In this document: positions 54,941-63,741 of the stretch, piece by piece | How positions within the stretch are numbered: position 1 is the stretch's first letter | How the letters are laid out: every line of letters starts with the position of its first letter | Source of the DNA: Frankia sp. AiPa1 | Lineage (GTDB): Bacteria; Actinomycetota; Actinomycetes; Frankiales; Frankiaceae | DNA length: 64,000 bases | Assembly (NCBI RefSeq): GCF_023243075.1 | Contig: NZ_JALKFZ020000004.1 | Coordinates: forward strand, 149,695-213,694 | Direction of reading: 5' to 3' | Made by a program: the position numbers and the translations under genes | Notes under the pieces: model-generated | Databases searched by the model: none | What the model was told of the DNA's origin: nothing | The model's input: only the letters and a program-made list of their open reading frames with translations

Positions 54941-55714
54941 CTACTCGGCTTTCGTGCCGGGAGCGTCGCTCACCGGCGCCGACGCACCGGGCCGCCGGCC
55001 GGTCACCTGGACCAGGCGGTCCACATGGTCACTGTAGACTGCGTCGAGACCGTAGCCGGCCAGCCGGCGCAGCGTGGCCGTACGCTGCGCGTCCCAGCCG
55101 AACGCGGCCACCTCCCGCTCATGGAGCACCTCGGCGATGCCGGCGGTGCGCGGGGTCCATTCCCGACTGCGCAGGTTCAGCGCGGCGATGCCCGCCGCCC
55201 GTAGCTTCTCGGCGTAGGCCGCGGGCCCACCACCACCCTGCACGGCCGCGAGCGACGCGGAGTTCACCAGCTGGACGTCGGGGTCGCGCGCCCGGTAGGC
55301 GGCAAGCTGCGGCAGGTGGCCGCACAGCCACAGGCGCGAGGCCGCCGCGCTGCCACCGGCCTCGCGCGCCACGGCGACGATCGCGTCTGCCTTCGGCGCG
55401 AATCCCTCGTCCGGTCCTTTCAGGTCGAGACTGAGCTCGAAGGACAGCCCGAAGCTCGCGTCGAGCGCGCGGTAGAACGCGGCGAGCGTCGGCAGCCAGG
55501 ACGGCAGCCGATCGACCGCCAGCGTGCCGATCGGGCGGCGCCGCCCCGGCGGCCCGAGCACACCGTCATGGTGCAGGACCGGCACGCCGTCGGCGGTCAG
55601 CCAGACATCGGATTCCAGCCCGCGGGCCCCGCTGGCAAGGGCGCGCCGAAACGCGGCCAGGGTGTTCTCCCGCTGGTAGAGGGCTGGCGACCCGCGGTGC
55701 GCGAAACCAATCAC
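54941..55714 (-). CDS. Glycerophosphodiester phosphodiesterase
   Basis: The 257-residue TIM-barrel enzyme begins VIGFAHRGSPALYQRENTLAA with the catalytic His-Arg, then LESDVWLTADGVPVLHHDG with the metal-binding Glu-x-Asp and second catalytic histidine, and later SFELSLDLKGPDE. It hydrolyses glycerophosphodiesters to glycerol-3-phosphate and an alcohol. GTG 55714 matches the family start, 61 nt after hisN on the same strand; an upstream frame to 55840 would overlap hisN. No signal peptide, so probably cytoplasmic. Confidence 0.88.
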   Translation of the reverse strand: MIGFAHRGSPALYQRENTLAAFRRALASGARGLESDVWLTADGVPVLHHDGVLGPPGRRRPIGTLAVDRLPSWLPTLAAFYRALDASFGLSFELSLDLKGPDEGFAPKADAIVAVAREAGGSAAASRLWLCGHLPQLAAYRARDPDVQLVNSASLAAVQGGGGPAAYAEKLRAAGIAALNLRSREWTPRTAGIAEVLHEREVAAFGWDAQRTATLRRLAGYGLDAVYSDHVDRLVQVTGRRPGASAPVSDAPGTKAE

Positions 55715-55775
55715 CGGCGGTGGGGCTCCGGAGCAGGGGCTGGGGCGGAAACCGGACAGACGCGTGCGGGGGGCC

Positions 55776-56615
55776 TCAACGGGCGAACGAGCGCAGGGCC
55801 GAGTCGTGCAGCAGACCGTTGGTGGTGAGCACTGTGCCATGCCCGGGGCCGCGCCGACCGGAGAGGTCGGTGAACCGGCCCCCGGCCTCCTCGACGATCA
55901 CCTGCAGGGCGGCCAGGTCCCACAGCGAGACCTCGGGTTCGCAGGCGAGGTCCACGGCGCCTTCAGCGACCATCATGTGCGACCAGAAGTCGCCATAGGC
56001 GCGGGTGCGCCAGACCTGGTCGGCGAGGTCGAGGAACTCCTCGAGGCGCCGCGCGGTCCGCCAGCCCTCCACCGAGGCGAACGAGAGGAACGCGTCCCCC
56101 AGCTTGCTCACCGAGGACACCCGCAGCGCCCGGGTGTCGCCGGTGGCGTCCCGGGTGAACGCGCCGGTGCCGCGCGCGCCCCACCAGCGTCGGCTCATCG
56201 CCGGAGCGCTCGCCACGCCGACGACCATCTCGCCATCCACCTCGAGGCCGAGCAGGGTTCCCCAGACCGGGACACCGCGCACGAAGTTCTTGGTGCCGTC
56301 GACCGGGTCGAGGATCCAGCGCCGGCGGGAATCCCCGCCGACCAGGCCCTCCTCCTCGCCGAGCACGGCGTCGCCGGGGCGCGCGACGGCAAGCCGCTCG
56401 CGGATCATGGCCTCGACAGCGGTGTCCGCGTCGGAGACCGGGGTGTTGTCAGGCTTCGACTCGACGTGTAGATCCACTGCCTGGAACCGGGACAGCGTGA
56501 TCCGGTCGGCGGCGTCCGCGAGGCTCAGTGCCAGCGCGAGATCGTCGGCGACGGGGACGGCGTCGGGGACCTCGGGCGACTCGGCGCCCACGGACGTGGG
56601 GTTAGGCGGGGTCAC
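55776..56615 (-). CDS. hisN: Histidinol-phosphatase of the inositol monophosphatase family
   Basis: The 279-residue protein has all metal motifs: GEEEG near 86-90, ILDPVDGTKNFVRGVPVW near 101-118 and SLWDLAALQVIVEEAGG near 228-245. The short actinobacterial form with LHVESKPDNTPVSDADTAVE near the start is the HisN type, dephosphorylating histidinol phosphate; inositol monophosphatase is the alternative. Minus strand, 99 nt downstream of rsgA, in the conserved aroA-rsgA-hisN order. Confidence 0.88.
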   Translation of the reverse strand: MTPPNPTSVGAESPEVPDAVPVADDLALALSLADAADRITLSRFQAVDLHVESKPDNTPVSDADTAVEAMIRERLAVARPGDAVLGEEEGLVGGDSRRRWILDPVDGTKNFVRGVPVWGTLLGLEVDGEMVVGVASAPAMSRRWWGARGTGAFTRDATGDTRALRVSSVSKLGDAFLSFASVEGWRTARRLEEFLDLADQVWRTRAYGDFWSHMMVAEGAVDLACEPEVSLWDLAALQVIVEEAGGRFTDLSGRRGPGHGTVLTTNGLLHDSALRSFAR

Positions 56616-56714
56616 CCTGCGAGACTACGAGCCGAGCCCGCTCCCGCGTCGGTGCCGCGGGCGCCGGGCGCCCGTGTGACAGACGAGTGTGACGAATCTC
56701 CCGACCGGCGGGGG

Positions 56715-57701
56715 TCATGCGGGTGCGCCGCGGGCCGCGAGCAGTCGGCGCAGGCTCGCCAGCCGGGCCGCGTCGGCGGTACCCTCCGTGACCGCCGAGT
56801 CGAGCGCGCAGTCTGCGGAGGGTGCGAGATGCTCGCATCCGGGCTGGCAGTAGCCGGCCGCGGCGGCCAGGTCCGAGAAGGCCGAGAGCACCCGCGCGGG
56901 CGCCACCGCGCCCAGGCCGAACGACCGCACGCCCGGCGTGTCGATCACCATTCCACCCCGCGGCAGCCGCAGTGCCACGGCCGCGGACGAGGTGTGCCGC
57001 CCGCGTCCGGTCACCGCGTTCACCTCGCCGATCGCCCGGTCGGCGGCCGGCACCAGCCGGTTGACCAGGCTGGACTTGCCCACTCCGCTGTGCCCGAACA
57101 GCACACTGGATCGCCCGGTCAGAAGATCCAGCAGCTCGCCCAGGTCGCGGTCCGGCCGGGTCGTCACGACCGGAAACCCCAACGGCCGGTACAGCTCGAT
57201 GATCGGTCCGGGATCGGCCAGATCGATCTTGGTCAGGCACAGCACCGGCGACAGCCCGCCGTCGTAGGCGGCGACGAGGCAGCGGTCGACGAGACCCGGC
57301 CGTGGCGCTGGATCGGTGACCGAGCAGACGATCACGAGGATGTCGGCGTTGGCGACGATCGGGCGCTCGGCCGGATCGCTGTCGTCCGGGGTCCGCCGCA
57401 GCACACTGATCCGCTCCTCGCGGCGCACGAGGCGCGCCAACGCCCCGGTCGTGCCGGACAGATCGCCGACGAGGGCCACCCGGTCGCCGACCACGACCGA
57501 CGTGCGTCGCATCGACCCGCCCCGCACCGCGGCGACCAGCCGCTCGGGCGTGGGCTCCGGCCGGCAGGAGTACCGGCCGCGGTCGACCCCGACCACGACC
57601 GCCGGCACCGCCTCGGCGTGATCGGGCCGCTGCCGGCTGCGGGGGCGCGACCCGCGTCCGGGACGGATCCGGACATCGTCCTCGTCGAGCTCTCGGGGCA
57701 T
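56715..57701 (-). CDS. rsgA: Ribosome small-subunit GTPase RsgA
   Basis: The 328-residue circularly permuted GTPase has an OB-like N-terminal region (VVVGDRVALVGD), then motifs in the permuted order: TKIDLAD (G4), FGHSGVGKSSLVNRL (G1) and VIDTPGVRSFG (G3), and a zinc finger CQPGCEHLAPSADC. RsgA checks maturation of the 30S subunit. It begins 47 nt after aroA on the same strand and is likely co-transcribed with it. Confidence 0.95.
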   Translation of the reverse strand: MPRELDEDDVRIRPGRGSRPRSRQRPDHAEAVPAVVVGVDRGRYSCRPEPTPERLVAAVRGGSMRRTSVVVGDRVALVGDLSGTTGALARLVRREERISVLRRTPDDSDPAERPIVANADILVIVCSVTDPAPRPGLVDRCLVAAYDGGLSPVLCLTKIDLADPGPIIELYRPLGFPVVTTRPDRDLGELLDLLTGRSSVLFGHSGVGKSSLVNRLVPAADRAIGEVNAVTGRGRHTSSAAVALRLPRGGMVIDTPGVRSFGLGAVAPARVLSAFSDLAAAAGYCQPGCEHLAPSADCALDSAVTEGTADAARLASLRRLLAARGAPA

Positions 57702-57748
57702 CGGCCGGACCCGCTACACCGTGCCGGCCCGTGCTGTGCCGGCCCGGA

Positions 57749-59080
57749 TCATGCCGCCTGCCCGGCGAGCATCGAGGCCCACATCCGGGGGAAGTCGGGA
57801 ACAGTCTTGCCGGTCGTCGCGATGTCGTCGATCTCGACGCCCGGCACCACCAGGCCGACGACCGCGTAGGCCATGGCGAGGCGGTGGTCGGCCCGCGGGT
57901 CGAGTCGTCCGCCGTGCAGCGGGGCCGGGTCGATCGCCAGCCCGTCGTCGGTCACGGTGATCCGCGCACCAAGCCGGCCGAGTTCCTCGGCGAGCGCCGC
58001 AAGCCGGTCGGTCTCGTGTAGCCGCAGATGCCCGATCCCGCGCAGCCGTGACGGCGAGCTTGCCAGCACCGCGAGCCCGGTGAGGACCGGAGCGGCCTCG
58101 CCGAAGTCGCTGAGGTCGACGTCGATGCCGTGGATGGTGCCGCCCCCGGTCACCGCCAGGCCCTGCTCGGTGCGCTCGGTGGACGCCCCCATCGCCGCGA
58201 GCAGCGCCGGCAGCATCCGTCCGGGCTGGTGGGTCACCTCCGGCCAGCCCGGCACCACGACCCGTCCGCCGGTGGCGACGGCGGCGGCCAGGAAAGGCGT
58301 GGCACTGTTCAGGTCGGGCTCGATCGACCGCTCGCCGGCGACGAGCGGGCCCGGCTCCACCCGGAAGCGACGGCTGCCGCCCGGCCCCGGTGGGTCGACC
58401 TCGACGGTCGCGCCGGCCGCGCGCAGGTCCGCGACCGTCATGTCCAGATACGGCCCCGAGGGCAGCCTGGCGCCGCGGTGCACCACCGTCACGCCCGAGT
58501 CGTAGCCGGGGGCAGCGAGCAGCAGGCCGGAGATGAGCTGGCTGGAGTCGGACGCGTCGACCTCGACCTCGCCGCCGGGAAGGCCACCGCGACCGCGCAC
58601 GGTGAACGGCATCCGGTCGGCGTCGATATCGGCGCCGAGCCGGCGCAGCGCGTCCAGCAGGGGGGTCAGCGGACGGTCCCGAATCCGGGCGTCGCCGTCG
58701 AAGACGACGTCACCCTCGCGCAGCGTGGCGAGTGCGGGGGTAAATCGTGCCACCGTGCCCGCGTTGCCGCAGTAGGCACGGGTCCCGGGCGTCAGGCGTG
58801 CCGACGGTGCCGCACGGACCACCCAGTCCGTGCCCTCAGTGACGACCTCGGTACCCAGGGCACGGAGCACCTCGGCCATGAGCAGGGTGTCGCGCGACCG
58901 CAACGCGCCCCGCAGGTGGGTTTCGGCGCCGGCCAGGGCCGCGAGGACGAGCGCCCGGTTTGTGCCGGACTTCGCCCCCGGCACCGGGACGACCGCCGAC
59001 ACCGGCTGCTGTGCGGTGGGGGCAGGCCACGGATCGGACTGGGTACCGGCATGCTCGGTTCCGGTCAGGATGCTCACCAT
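57749..59080 (-). CDS. aroA: 3-phosphoshikimate 1-carboxyvinyltransferase (EPSP synthase)
   Basis: The 443-residue protein shows VPGAKSGTNRALVLAALA near the start, YCGNAGTVARFTPALATL, DASDSSQLISGLLLAAPGYD, and HLRLHETDRLAALAEELGRLG, all EPSP synthase hallmarks. It joins shikimate-3-phosphate and phosphoenolpyruvate in aromatic amino acid synthesis. The stretch KSGTNRA has Thr where many enzymes have Lys/Ser-x-N-R, still within the family. ATG 59080 is preferred to the longer frame (59194). First gene of the aroA-rsgA-hisN-gdpD run. Confidence 0.95.
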   Translation of the reverse strand: MVSILTGTEHAGTQSDPWPAPTAQQPVSAVVPVPGAKSGTNRALVLAALAGAETHLRGALRSRDTLLMAEVLRALGTEVVTEGTDWVVRAAPSARLTPGTRAYCGNAGTVARFTPALATLREGDVVFDGDARIRDRPLTPLLDALRRLGADIDADRMPFTVRGRGGLPGGEVEVDASDSSQLISGLLLAAPGYDSGVTVVHRGARLPSGPYLDMTVADLRAAGATVEVDPPGPGGSRRFRVEPGPLVAGERSIEPDLNSATPFLAAAVATGGRVVVPGWPEVTHQPGRMLPALLAAMGASTERTEQGLAVTGGGTIHGIDVDLSDFGEAAPVLTGLAVLASSPSRLRGIGHLRLHETDRLAALAEELGRLGARITVTDDGLAIDPAPLHGGRLDPRADHRLAMAYAVVGLVVPGVEIDDIATTGKTVPDFPRMWASMLAGQAA

Positions 59081-59247
59081 GCCAGCATGCCGGATGGACC
59101 AGCCGGGTCCGGCCATCCGCCCCGCGGTTCTCCCCCGCGGCCCGCCCCCAGGCCCGGATCCGCGGCCCGCTCGTTCGGCCCCGTCGCGGGGCATCGATCG
59201 CCCGATCTGCCCCCTTGATCTGCCGCCGTGCCTGCCTGTCTCGCCGT

Positions 59248-60084
59248 TCAGCCTGGCCGGCGGGCTGAGGCGATCAGATGGATACCGATCGACTCGCCCT
59301 CGCGTTCCGTCGAAAGCTCCACCTCGGTCCGGACCAGGGTGGGAAAACAGGAGACATCCTCGGCCAGTGCCCGGGTGACCGCCTCGGCGGACAGCACCGT
59401 GCGCGGGCGGATCCAGTCGACTTCGAAGCCGGCGCTGGACAGCAGGGCATGCAGCTCCTCCGGCCAGAAGCAGCGGGTGATCGTGCCGTCATCCGCGGGC
59501 ACGAGCACGACGTCGGCGCGGGGCACGTCGGACAGCTCCGCCCAACGGTGCTGTTCGGCCAGGCGGGCCAGGCCCAGCAGCAACGAGTCGACACACAGCA
59601 GGAGCCGACCGCCGGGGCGCAGCATGGTGTGGATCTGGTCGAGGGTCGTCTCGGTGGCCAGGCAGAATGACAGCGCCCGCGACTCGGCGAGCACGCCGTC
59701 GAACGAGCCGGGCCGGAACCAGTCCAGCGAGCGAGCGTCCCCCACCACCGGGCACAGGGCACCCCTGCCGGCACCCCCGCCCCCGCCCCCATCCCCTCCG
59801 CCGGCGCCGCCGCGCGCGCCGGTCGGATCGGTGGGGACGGCATCGCCGACGACCCGGACGACCTGATGTCCGGCACCGATCATCTGACGGGCGAATCGGG
59901 CCTGCGGCCCGGAGACGTCGAGCACTCGCGCCGGATGGTCCGGCAACCACTCCCGTAGCTGGACGGCCGCAACCTCCCCGTAGAACGCCCAGTACGGATC
60001 GTCGCTGTCCGCAGGGGCCTCGCAGACGAGGGACTGCGCTCGTCCTCGAGACGGGCCCGTGTCGGTGTCGGGGCCAGGCAGCAT
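59248..60084 (-). CDS. Class I SAM-dependent methyltransferase
   Basis: The 278-residue protein has DPYWAFYGEVAAVQLREWLP, the SAM-binding strand RVLDVSGPQARFARQMIGAG (Ser replaces the usual first Gly), VVGDARSLDWFRPGSFDGVLAES and LRPGGRLLLCVDSL. A Gly/Ala stretch interrupts it near residue 92. Substrate unknown. It lies upstream of aroA on the same strand with 167 nt between, and diverges from the alpha/beta hydrolase gene. Confidence 0.85.
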   Translation of the reverse strand: MLPGPDTDTGPSRGRAQSLVCEAPADSDDPYWAFYGEVAAVQLREWLPDHPARVLDVSGPQARFARQMIGAGHQVVRVVGDAVPTDPTGARGGAGGGDGGGGGGAGRGALCPVVGDARSLDWFRPGSFDGVLAESRALSFCLATETTLDQIHTMLRPGGRLLLCVDSLLLGLARLAEQHRWAELSDVPRADVVLVPADDGTITRCFWPEELHALLSSAGFEVDWIRPRTVLSAEAVTRALAEDVSCFPTLVRTEVELSTEREGESIGIHLIASARRPG

Positions 60085-60210
60085 GGAGCTATTCCCACCC
60101 TTCAGGGGGCATTAATGAGAGGCAAGTCACAGGATCAGGGTGGAAGTTTGACAGATTCCACGCCTGACCACGCAAGGTCTTTCCCCGTTGCGTCCCGGCG
60201 ATGCGTCCCG

Positions 60211-61065
60211 GTGGCCACACAGACCGATCTCGGCGCGTCCGACCGCACTCGCGCCGGCGGGACATCGGGCGAGGCCCACACCGCAGCCGGGGTCCACACG
60301 GCAGCGGAGGTCCACACAGCAGCCGAGGTCCACACAGCAGTGGACGGCGGGCGACTGCGTCTGGTTCCCGGAGGCGGGCCGGTCGTCGTGTTTCTGCACG
60401 GCGCCGGTAGCGGCGTGGACACACCACTGTTCGACGCGCTGACGGCCCTGCTGGATGCGGCGGGAGTACGGGTGGGACGCCTGGAGATGCCGTACCGCGT
60501 CGCCGGCCGACGCGCTCCCGACCGCCCGGCGCGTCTGGACGCCGTCGCCCGCGCGGCCGCCACCGCCGCCACCGCTGCCACCACCACCGCCGATGAATCC
60601 GGCGATGGGGCTGGGGCTGGGGCTGGTGGCGGGCCGGCATGGCCGCTGGCGCTCGCCGGAGTGTCCATGGGTTCCCGGGTGGCGATGCGCGTCGCCCCGG
60701 AGGTGGGCGCGGCCGGGGTACTGGCGCTCGGTTTTCCGCTGGTTCCGCCCGGGAGGAAGGGCCAGCCCGGCACGACCGCGTCAGGAGCGCCCAAACCGTC
60801 GCGCCAGGGCGAGCTGGACGGGGCGGGCGTGCCGGTGCTCGTGGTGCAGGGCGAGCGTGACCCGTTCGGCCGGCCGGAGCCGGACGAAGTCCGCCGCCGC
60901 CGCGTGCACGTCGTCGCCGGTGGTGACCATTCCTTCCGGACCCGGGTCCGGGACGGCCGGCCGGCCGGGGACGCCGTCCGCGAGGCCGCCCGCGTCGGTG
61001 CCGCGTTCCTGCTGGAGCGGCTTGCCGCGGCGCAACGGGAATCATCCGCCCCAGCGGCCGGTTGA
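60211..61065 (+). CDS. Alpha/beta hydrolase of the Tex30/KANL3-like group
   Basis: The ~284-residue protein has VVVFLHGAGSGVDTPLFDAL (oxyanion region), the nucleophile serine in LAGVSMGSRVA, the acid in VVQGERDPFGRPE and the histidine in VVAGGDHSFRTR. The frame is open from 60115, but early codons (AGA, TCA, TTG, ACA) are unusual for this genome, so GTG 60211 is preferred. Four six-residue VHTAAE-like repeats precede the catalytic domain. Its 3' end contains the sigR promoter. Confidence 0.8.
   Translation: MATQTDLGASDRTRAGGTSGEAHTAAGVHTAAEVHTAAEVHTAVDGGRLRLVPGGGPVVVFLHGAGSGVDTPLFDALTALLDAAGVRVGRLEMPYRVAGRRAPDRPARLDAVARAAATAATAATTTADESGDGAGAGAGGGPAWPLALAGVSMGSRVAMRVAPEVGAAGVLALGFPLVPPGRKGQPGTTASGAPKPSRQGELDGAGVPVLVVQGERDPFGRPEPDEVRRRRVHVVAGGDHSFRTRVRDGRPAGDAVREAARVGAAFLLERLAAAQRESSAPAAG
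60274..60345 (+). repeat. 18-bp in-frame tandem repeat, four copies
   Basis: Copies at 60274, 60292, 60310 and 60328 share the core GTCCACACAGCAGCCGAG and encode VHTAAE variants in the hydrolase N-terminus. Confidence 0.9.
61038..61063 (+). promoter_or_regulatory. SigR-dependent autoregulatory promoter of sigR-rsrA
   Basis: GGAAT (61038-61042), exactly 18 nt, then GTT (61061-61063): a perfect match to the established Streptomyces SigR consensus. The predicted transcription start near 61071 lies 25 nt before ATG 61096, which has its own GGAGG. The site is within the last codons of the upstream hydrolase. Confidence 0.88.
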
Positions 61066-61095
61066 GGAGGATGCCAGACGAGTAACGGAGGTCAC

Positions 61096-61941
61096 ATGAC
61101 TCCAACGAGCGCCAAGCGCGAGTGGGCATCGCATGCACGGCCACCCCAGCAGCCCAGCCGCGAACGGGCATCCGGTCCGTCGGCGTCGCGCGCCGCGCCG
61201 TCACGCGATCCTGCGTTGGCAGGGGTATTGTCCGCTAAGGAGACGCGATCTGGCCCCGTGTGGCCCGCCGCGCCGCAGGCCGAGCCCGCAGTCGTCGGGC
61301 CTGCTGTCGGTGCGCACGACGGTGAGGGGATGATCCTGGTCGACGAGACGACCGAGGAGCGGGGCGCGCGGTTTGAGCGGGACGCCCTCCCGTTCCTCGA
61401 CCAGATGTACGCCGCCGCGTTGCGGATGACCCGCAATCCGGCCGACGCGGAGGATCTTGTCCAGGAGACCTTCGTGAAGGCCTTCGCGGCTTTCCACCAG
61501 TTCCAGGCCGGGACGAACCTCAAGGCCTGGCTGTACCGGATCCTGACGAACACCTTCATCAACACATACCGCCGTCGGCAGCGGCAGCCCCTGCAGAGTC
61601 CGACCGAGCAGGTCGAGGACTGGCAGCTCGCCGAGGCGGAGTCGCACACCTCCGTAGGTCTCAAGAGTGCCGAGACCGAGGCGCTCGAGCACCTGCCCGA
61701 CAGCGACATCAAGGACGCGCTGCAGGCGCTGCCGGAGGACTTCCGGATGGCGGTCTACCTCGCCGATGTCGAGGGTTTCTCCTACAAGGAGATCGCGGAG
61801 ATCATGGGCACGCCGATCGGGACGGTCATGTCCCGGCTGCACCGTGGCCGGCGGGGTCTGCGCAAGTCCCTGGAGCAGTATGCGGCGGACCGTGGGCTCG
61901 TCCCGGCCGGCTCCGCCGACGCCGAGGGCGGTGCGTCGTGA
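61096..61941 (+). CDS. sigR: SigR/SigH-family ECF sigma factor
   Basis: The 281-residue protein has a ~78-residue extension before the ECF core. Sigma-2 reads [57 protein letters not shown]; sigma-4 reads [29 protein letters not shown]. SigR directs the response to thiol oxidation and is held by RsrA. ATG 61096 has GGAGG 4 nt upstream and follows the SigR promoter; an internal ATG at 61330 after GAGGGG would give a 203-residue form, as with the long and short SigR forms in Streptomyces. Stop overlaps rsrA by 4 nt. Confidence 0.95.
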   Translation: MTPTSAKREWASHARPPQQPSRERASGPSASRAAPSRDPALAGVLSAKETRSGPVWPAAPQAEPAVVGPAVGAHDGEGMILVDETTEERGARFERDALPFLDQMYAAALRMTRNPADAEDLVQETFVKAFAAFHQFQAGTNLKAWLYRILTNTFINTYRRRQRQPLQSPTEQVEDWQLAEAESHTSVGLKSAETEALEHLPDSDIKDALQALPEDFRMAVYLADVEGFSYKEIAEIMGTPIGTVMSRLHRGRRGLRKSLEQYAADRGLVPAGSADAEGGAS

Positions 61942-62222
61942 GCTGCGGTCACGAGCACGAGGTCGACTGCCGGAAGGTGCTGGACGCCGTCTTCCTCTAC
62001 CTCGATGGCGAGTGCGAGGGCGGTCAGCACAACCTCATCCGCACTCACCTCGACGAATGCTCGCCCTGCCTGCGTGAGTTCGGCCTGGAACGCGAGGTCA
62101 AGCTGCTTGTCGCCCGCAAGTGCGGCGGCGAACGAGCGCCGGATTCCCTGCGTCTGAGCGTGCTGGCCCGGCTGCGCTCAGCCCGGGTCGACACCGAAGC
62201 CATCGAGTTTCGACCCGAGTAG
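61938..62222 (+). CDS. rsrA: Zinc-binding redox-sensing anti-sigma factor RsrA
   Basis: The 94-residue ZAS-family anti-sigma factor has Cys3, His7, Cys11, His37, Cys41, Cys44 and Cys62. The H-x-x-x-C-x-x-C motif (HLDECSPC) and Cys11 occupy the same positions as the zinc ligands of Streptomyces RsrA. Oxidation forms a disulfide, zinc is lost and SigR is released. GTG start overlaps the sigR stop, so the two are translated together. A 12-bp hairpin follows at 62288. Confidence 0.95.
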   Translation: MSCGHEHEVDCRKVLDAVFLYLDGECEGGQHNLIRTHLDECSPCLREFGLEREVKLLVARKCGGERAPDSLRLSVLARLRSARVDTEAIEFRPE

Positions 62223-62287
62223 ACCCATCATCCCCGCTCCTGGCGGGCGAGGGGGCCGTGCGTCGCGTGGGTGGCGAGGCGGCGCCG

Positions 62288-62316
62288 GGCGGGTCGTGCC
62301 AGCAGCACGACCCGCC
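62288..62316. terminator. Bidirectional hairpin between rsrA and bL37
   Basis: A 12-bp perfect stem (arms begin GGCGGGTCG and end CGACCCGCC) with a CAGCA loop lies 66 nt after rsrA and 8 nt from the end of the convergent bL37 gene. Confidence 0.7.
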
Positions 62317-62323
62317 GAACTCA

Positions 62324-62398
62324 TCAGGTGTTCGGGCGCTTGCCGTGGTTGGCCTTGTGCTTCGCCCGTGCGCGCCGCTTGCGCTTCTTCTTCGCCAT
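62324..62398 (-). CDS. 50S ribosomal protein bL37 (24 residues)
   Basis: The 24-residue, highly basic peptide starts MAKKKRKRRARAKHK and ends ANHGKRPNT, matching the actinobacterial bL37 protein first seen in mycobacterial ribosome structures (shared ending ANHGKRPN-). AAGGAGG stands 5 nt before the ATG. It is much too short for usual gene finding. It is convergent with rsrA. Confidence 0.88.
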   Translation of the reverse strand: MAKKKRKRRARAKHKANHGKRPNT

Positions 62399-62568
62399 AG
62401 CGTCCTCCTTCCATCACGTGGACACAGCAGCCATCGTGCCAGCCCGGGCAGCCGCGCGGTGACCCGCCTGCCGCGGTGGGCGCGGCGGCCGGTCTTCGGG
62501 AACGCCCGTCAGGATGCCGCCCTCGGGGACCATCCCGGCCAGAGACGATGCCTACCAGGAGGAACCGG

Positions 62569-63741
62569 CTAGGACGAGGAGGAGTACGGCGAGCGCGCCT
62601 CGCTCGAGGGCGTGGGCTCCCGACTGACGGATGTCTGTCTCGGCGGCCTCGAGTCAGGCTCGGAACGGCCCGTCGAGGAGCGGTCGGAGGGCGTGTGCCC
62701 GGGCGGGTCGAGGTTGTCGTCCCAGGGGTCATCGTTCCTGGACGCCCCGCTGTCATGCCTGGACGCCTCAAATCCGGTGACGTCGTAGGGGTCGTACTCG
62801 TCGTCATCGCCGCTGGCCTGGGCCAGTCCGGCGGTGGCACCGCCGAAGTCCGGACCGGCACCCCGGCGCTCCTGATCCGAAACGCCGCCGTAGCCGTCGT
62901 CGTCCAGGTTCTCGGGGCTCTCGTCGTAGGCCGAGCTGCCGTGTTCGTGCGAGCTGCCGTGGTCGTGCGGGCTGCCGGGGTAGTCGAATGCGCCCGGGCC
63001 CCCGCGGTGGTCGGTGCTGCCGTCCGGACTGGTGCGGTCGCCGTCCGGGTCGTCCCAGGTGGTGCCCGTGCCAGGACCGGCGAGGACGGTGACGCTCTCG
63101 TCGTCGTCGGTGGGCCGGTCGGTGCCGCCGTAGACCGCGGGGAGGGCGCCGGCAAGGGCGGCGTTGCGGCGGGCCTGCAGGGTCCGCCAGGCGCGGACCG
63201 GAGTCACCGCGCCGAACACCGCGAGGGCCGCGGCGATTACCACGTCCCCGACGCTCAGCACGGCGGGCACGCCCGGGAACGCGAACGGGATGATGTCGCT
63301 GAGCAGCCGTAGCCTCGTGCCGCCGTCGGCCGGGGTGTGGAAGGCCGAGGTCATGATGTCCTTGATCGGGACCCCGGCATGCTGGGCCTGCCACAGCGAC
63401 ACCGGCATCTGGCCGCCGTTGGCCGTGATCACGGCTGCGTTGGCGATGATGCCGGCGACCAGCAGCCCGAGACCCGGCAGCCGGTTGTTCATGCCGGCGA
63501 ACAGCGCGGCAAGCACTGCCGCCACGATCCAGGCCGGGCCGTGCAGGTCCGGGACGAGCCCGCCTACTGCCAGCACCAACACCAGCGCGGCGAACAGCCA
63601 CGGCCGCTGGACATGTACACGGGCAAGGGCCGAGAGGGTGCCGCCGCGGGCGAGGCCGACACCCAGTCCGATCGCCAACGACAGCACGACTAGTACAAGC
63701 ACATACGTAGTCTGCGGGTTTGCCGTATTCGTTCCCAACAC
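62569..63741 (-). CDS. DUF5317 membrane protein with acidic disordered tail
   Basis: The ~390-residue protein has about five membrane segments in the first ~200 residues (VLVLVVLSLAIGLGVGLARG, LFAALVLVLAVGGLVP, WIVAAVLAALFAG) and the DUF5317 pattern NNRLPGLGLLVAGIIANAAV, ITANGGQMPVS. The C-terminal ~190 residues are Asp/Ser/Gly/His-rich and disordered-looking. Function unknown. GTG 63741 is chosen; GTG 63702 is possible; the frame continues to 63861 but is Arg-rich there. Bases 63742-64000 upstream contain no other supported gene. Confidence 0.8.
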   Translation of the reverse strand: MLGTNTANPQTTYVLVLVVLSLAIGLGVGLARGGTLSALARVHVQRPWLFAALVLVLAVGGLVPDLHGPAWIVAAVLAALFAGMNNRLPGLGLLVAGIIANAAVITANGGQMPVSLWQAQHAGVPIKDIMTSAFHTPADGGTRLRLLSDIIPFAFPGVPAVLSVGDVVIAAALAVFGAVTPVRAWRTLQARRNAALAGALPAVYGGTDRPTDDDESVTVLAGPGTGTTWDDPDGDRTSPDGSTDHRGGPGAFDYPGSPHDHGSSHEHGSSAYDESPENLDDDGYGGVSDQERRGAGPDFGGATAGLAQASGDDDEYDPYDVTGFEASRHDSGASRNDDPWDDNLDPPGHTPSDRSSTGRSEPDSRPPRQTSVSREPTPSSEARSPYSSSS

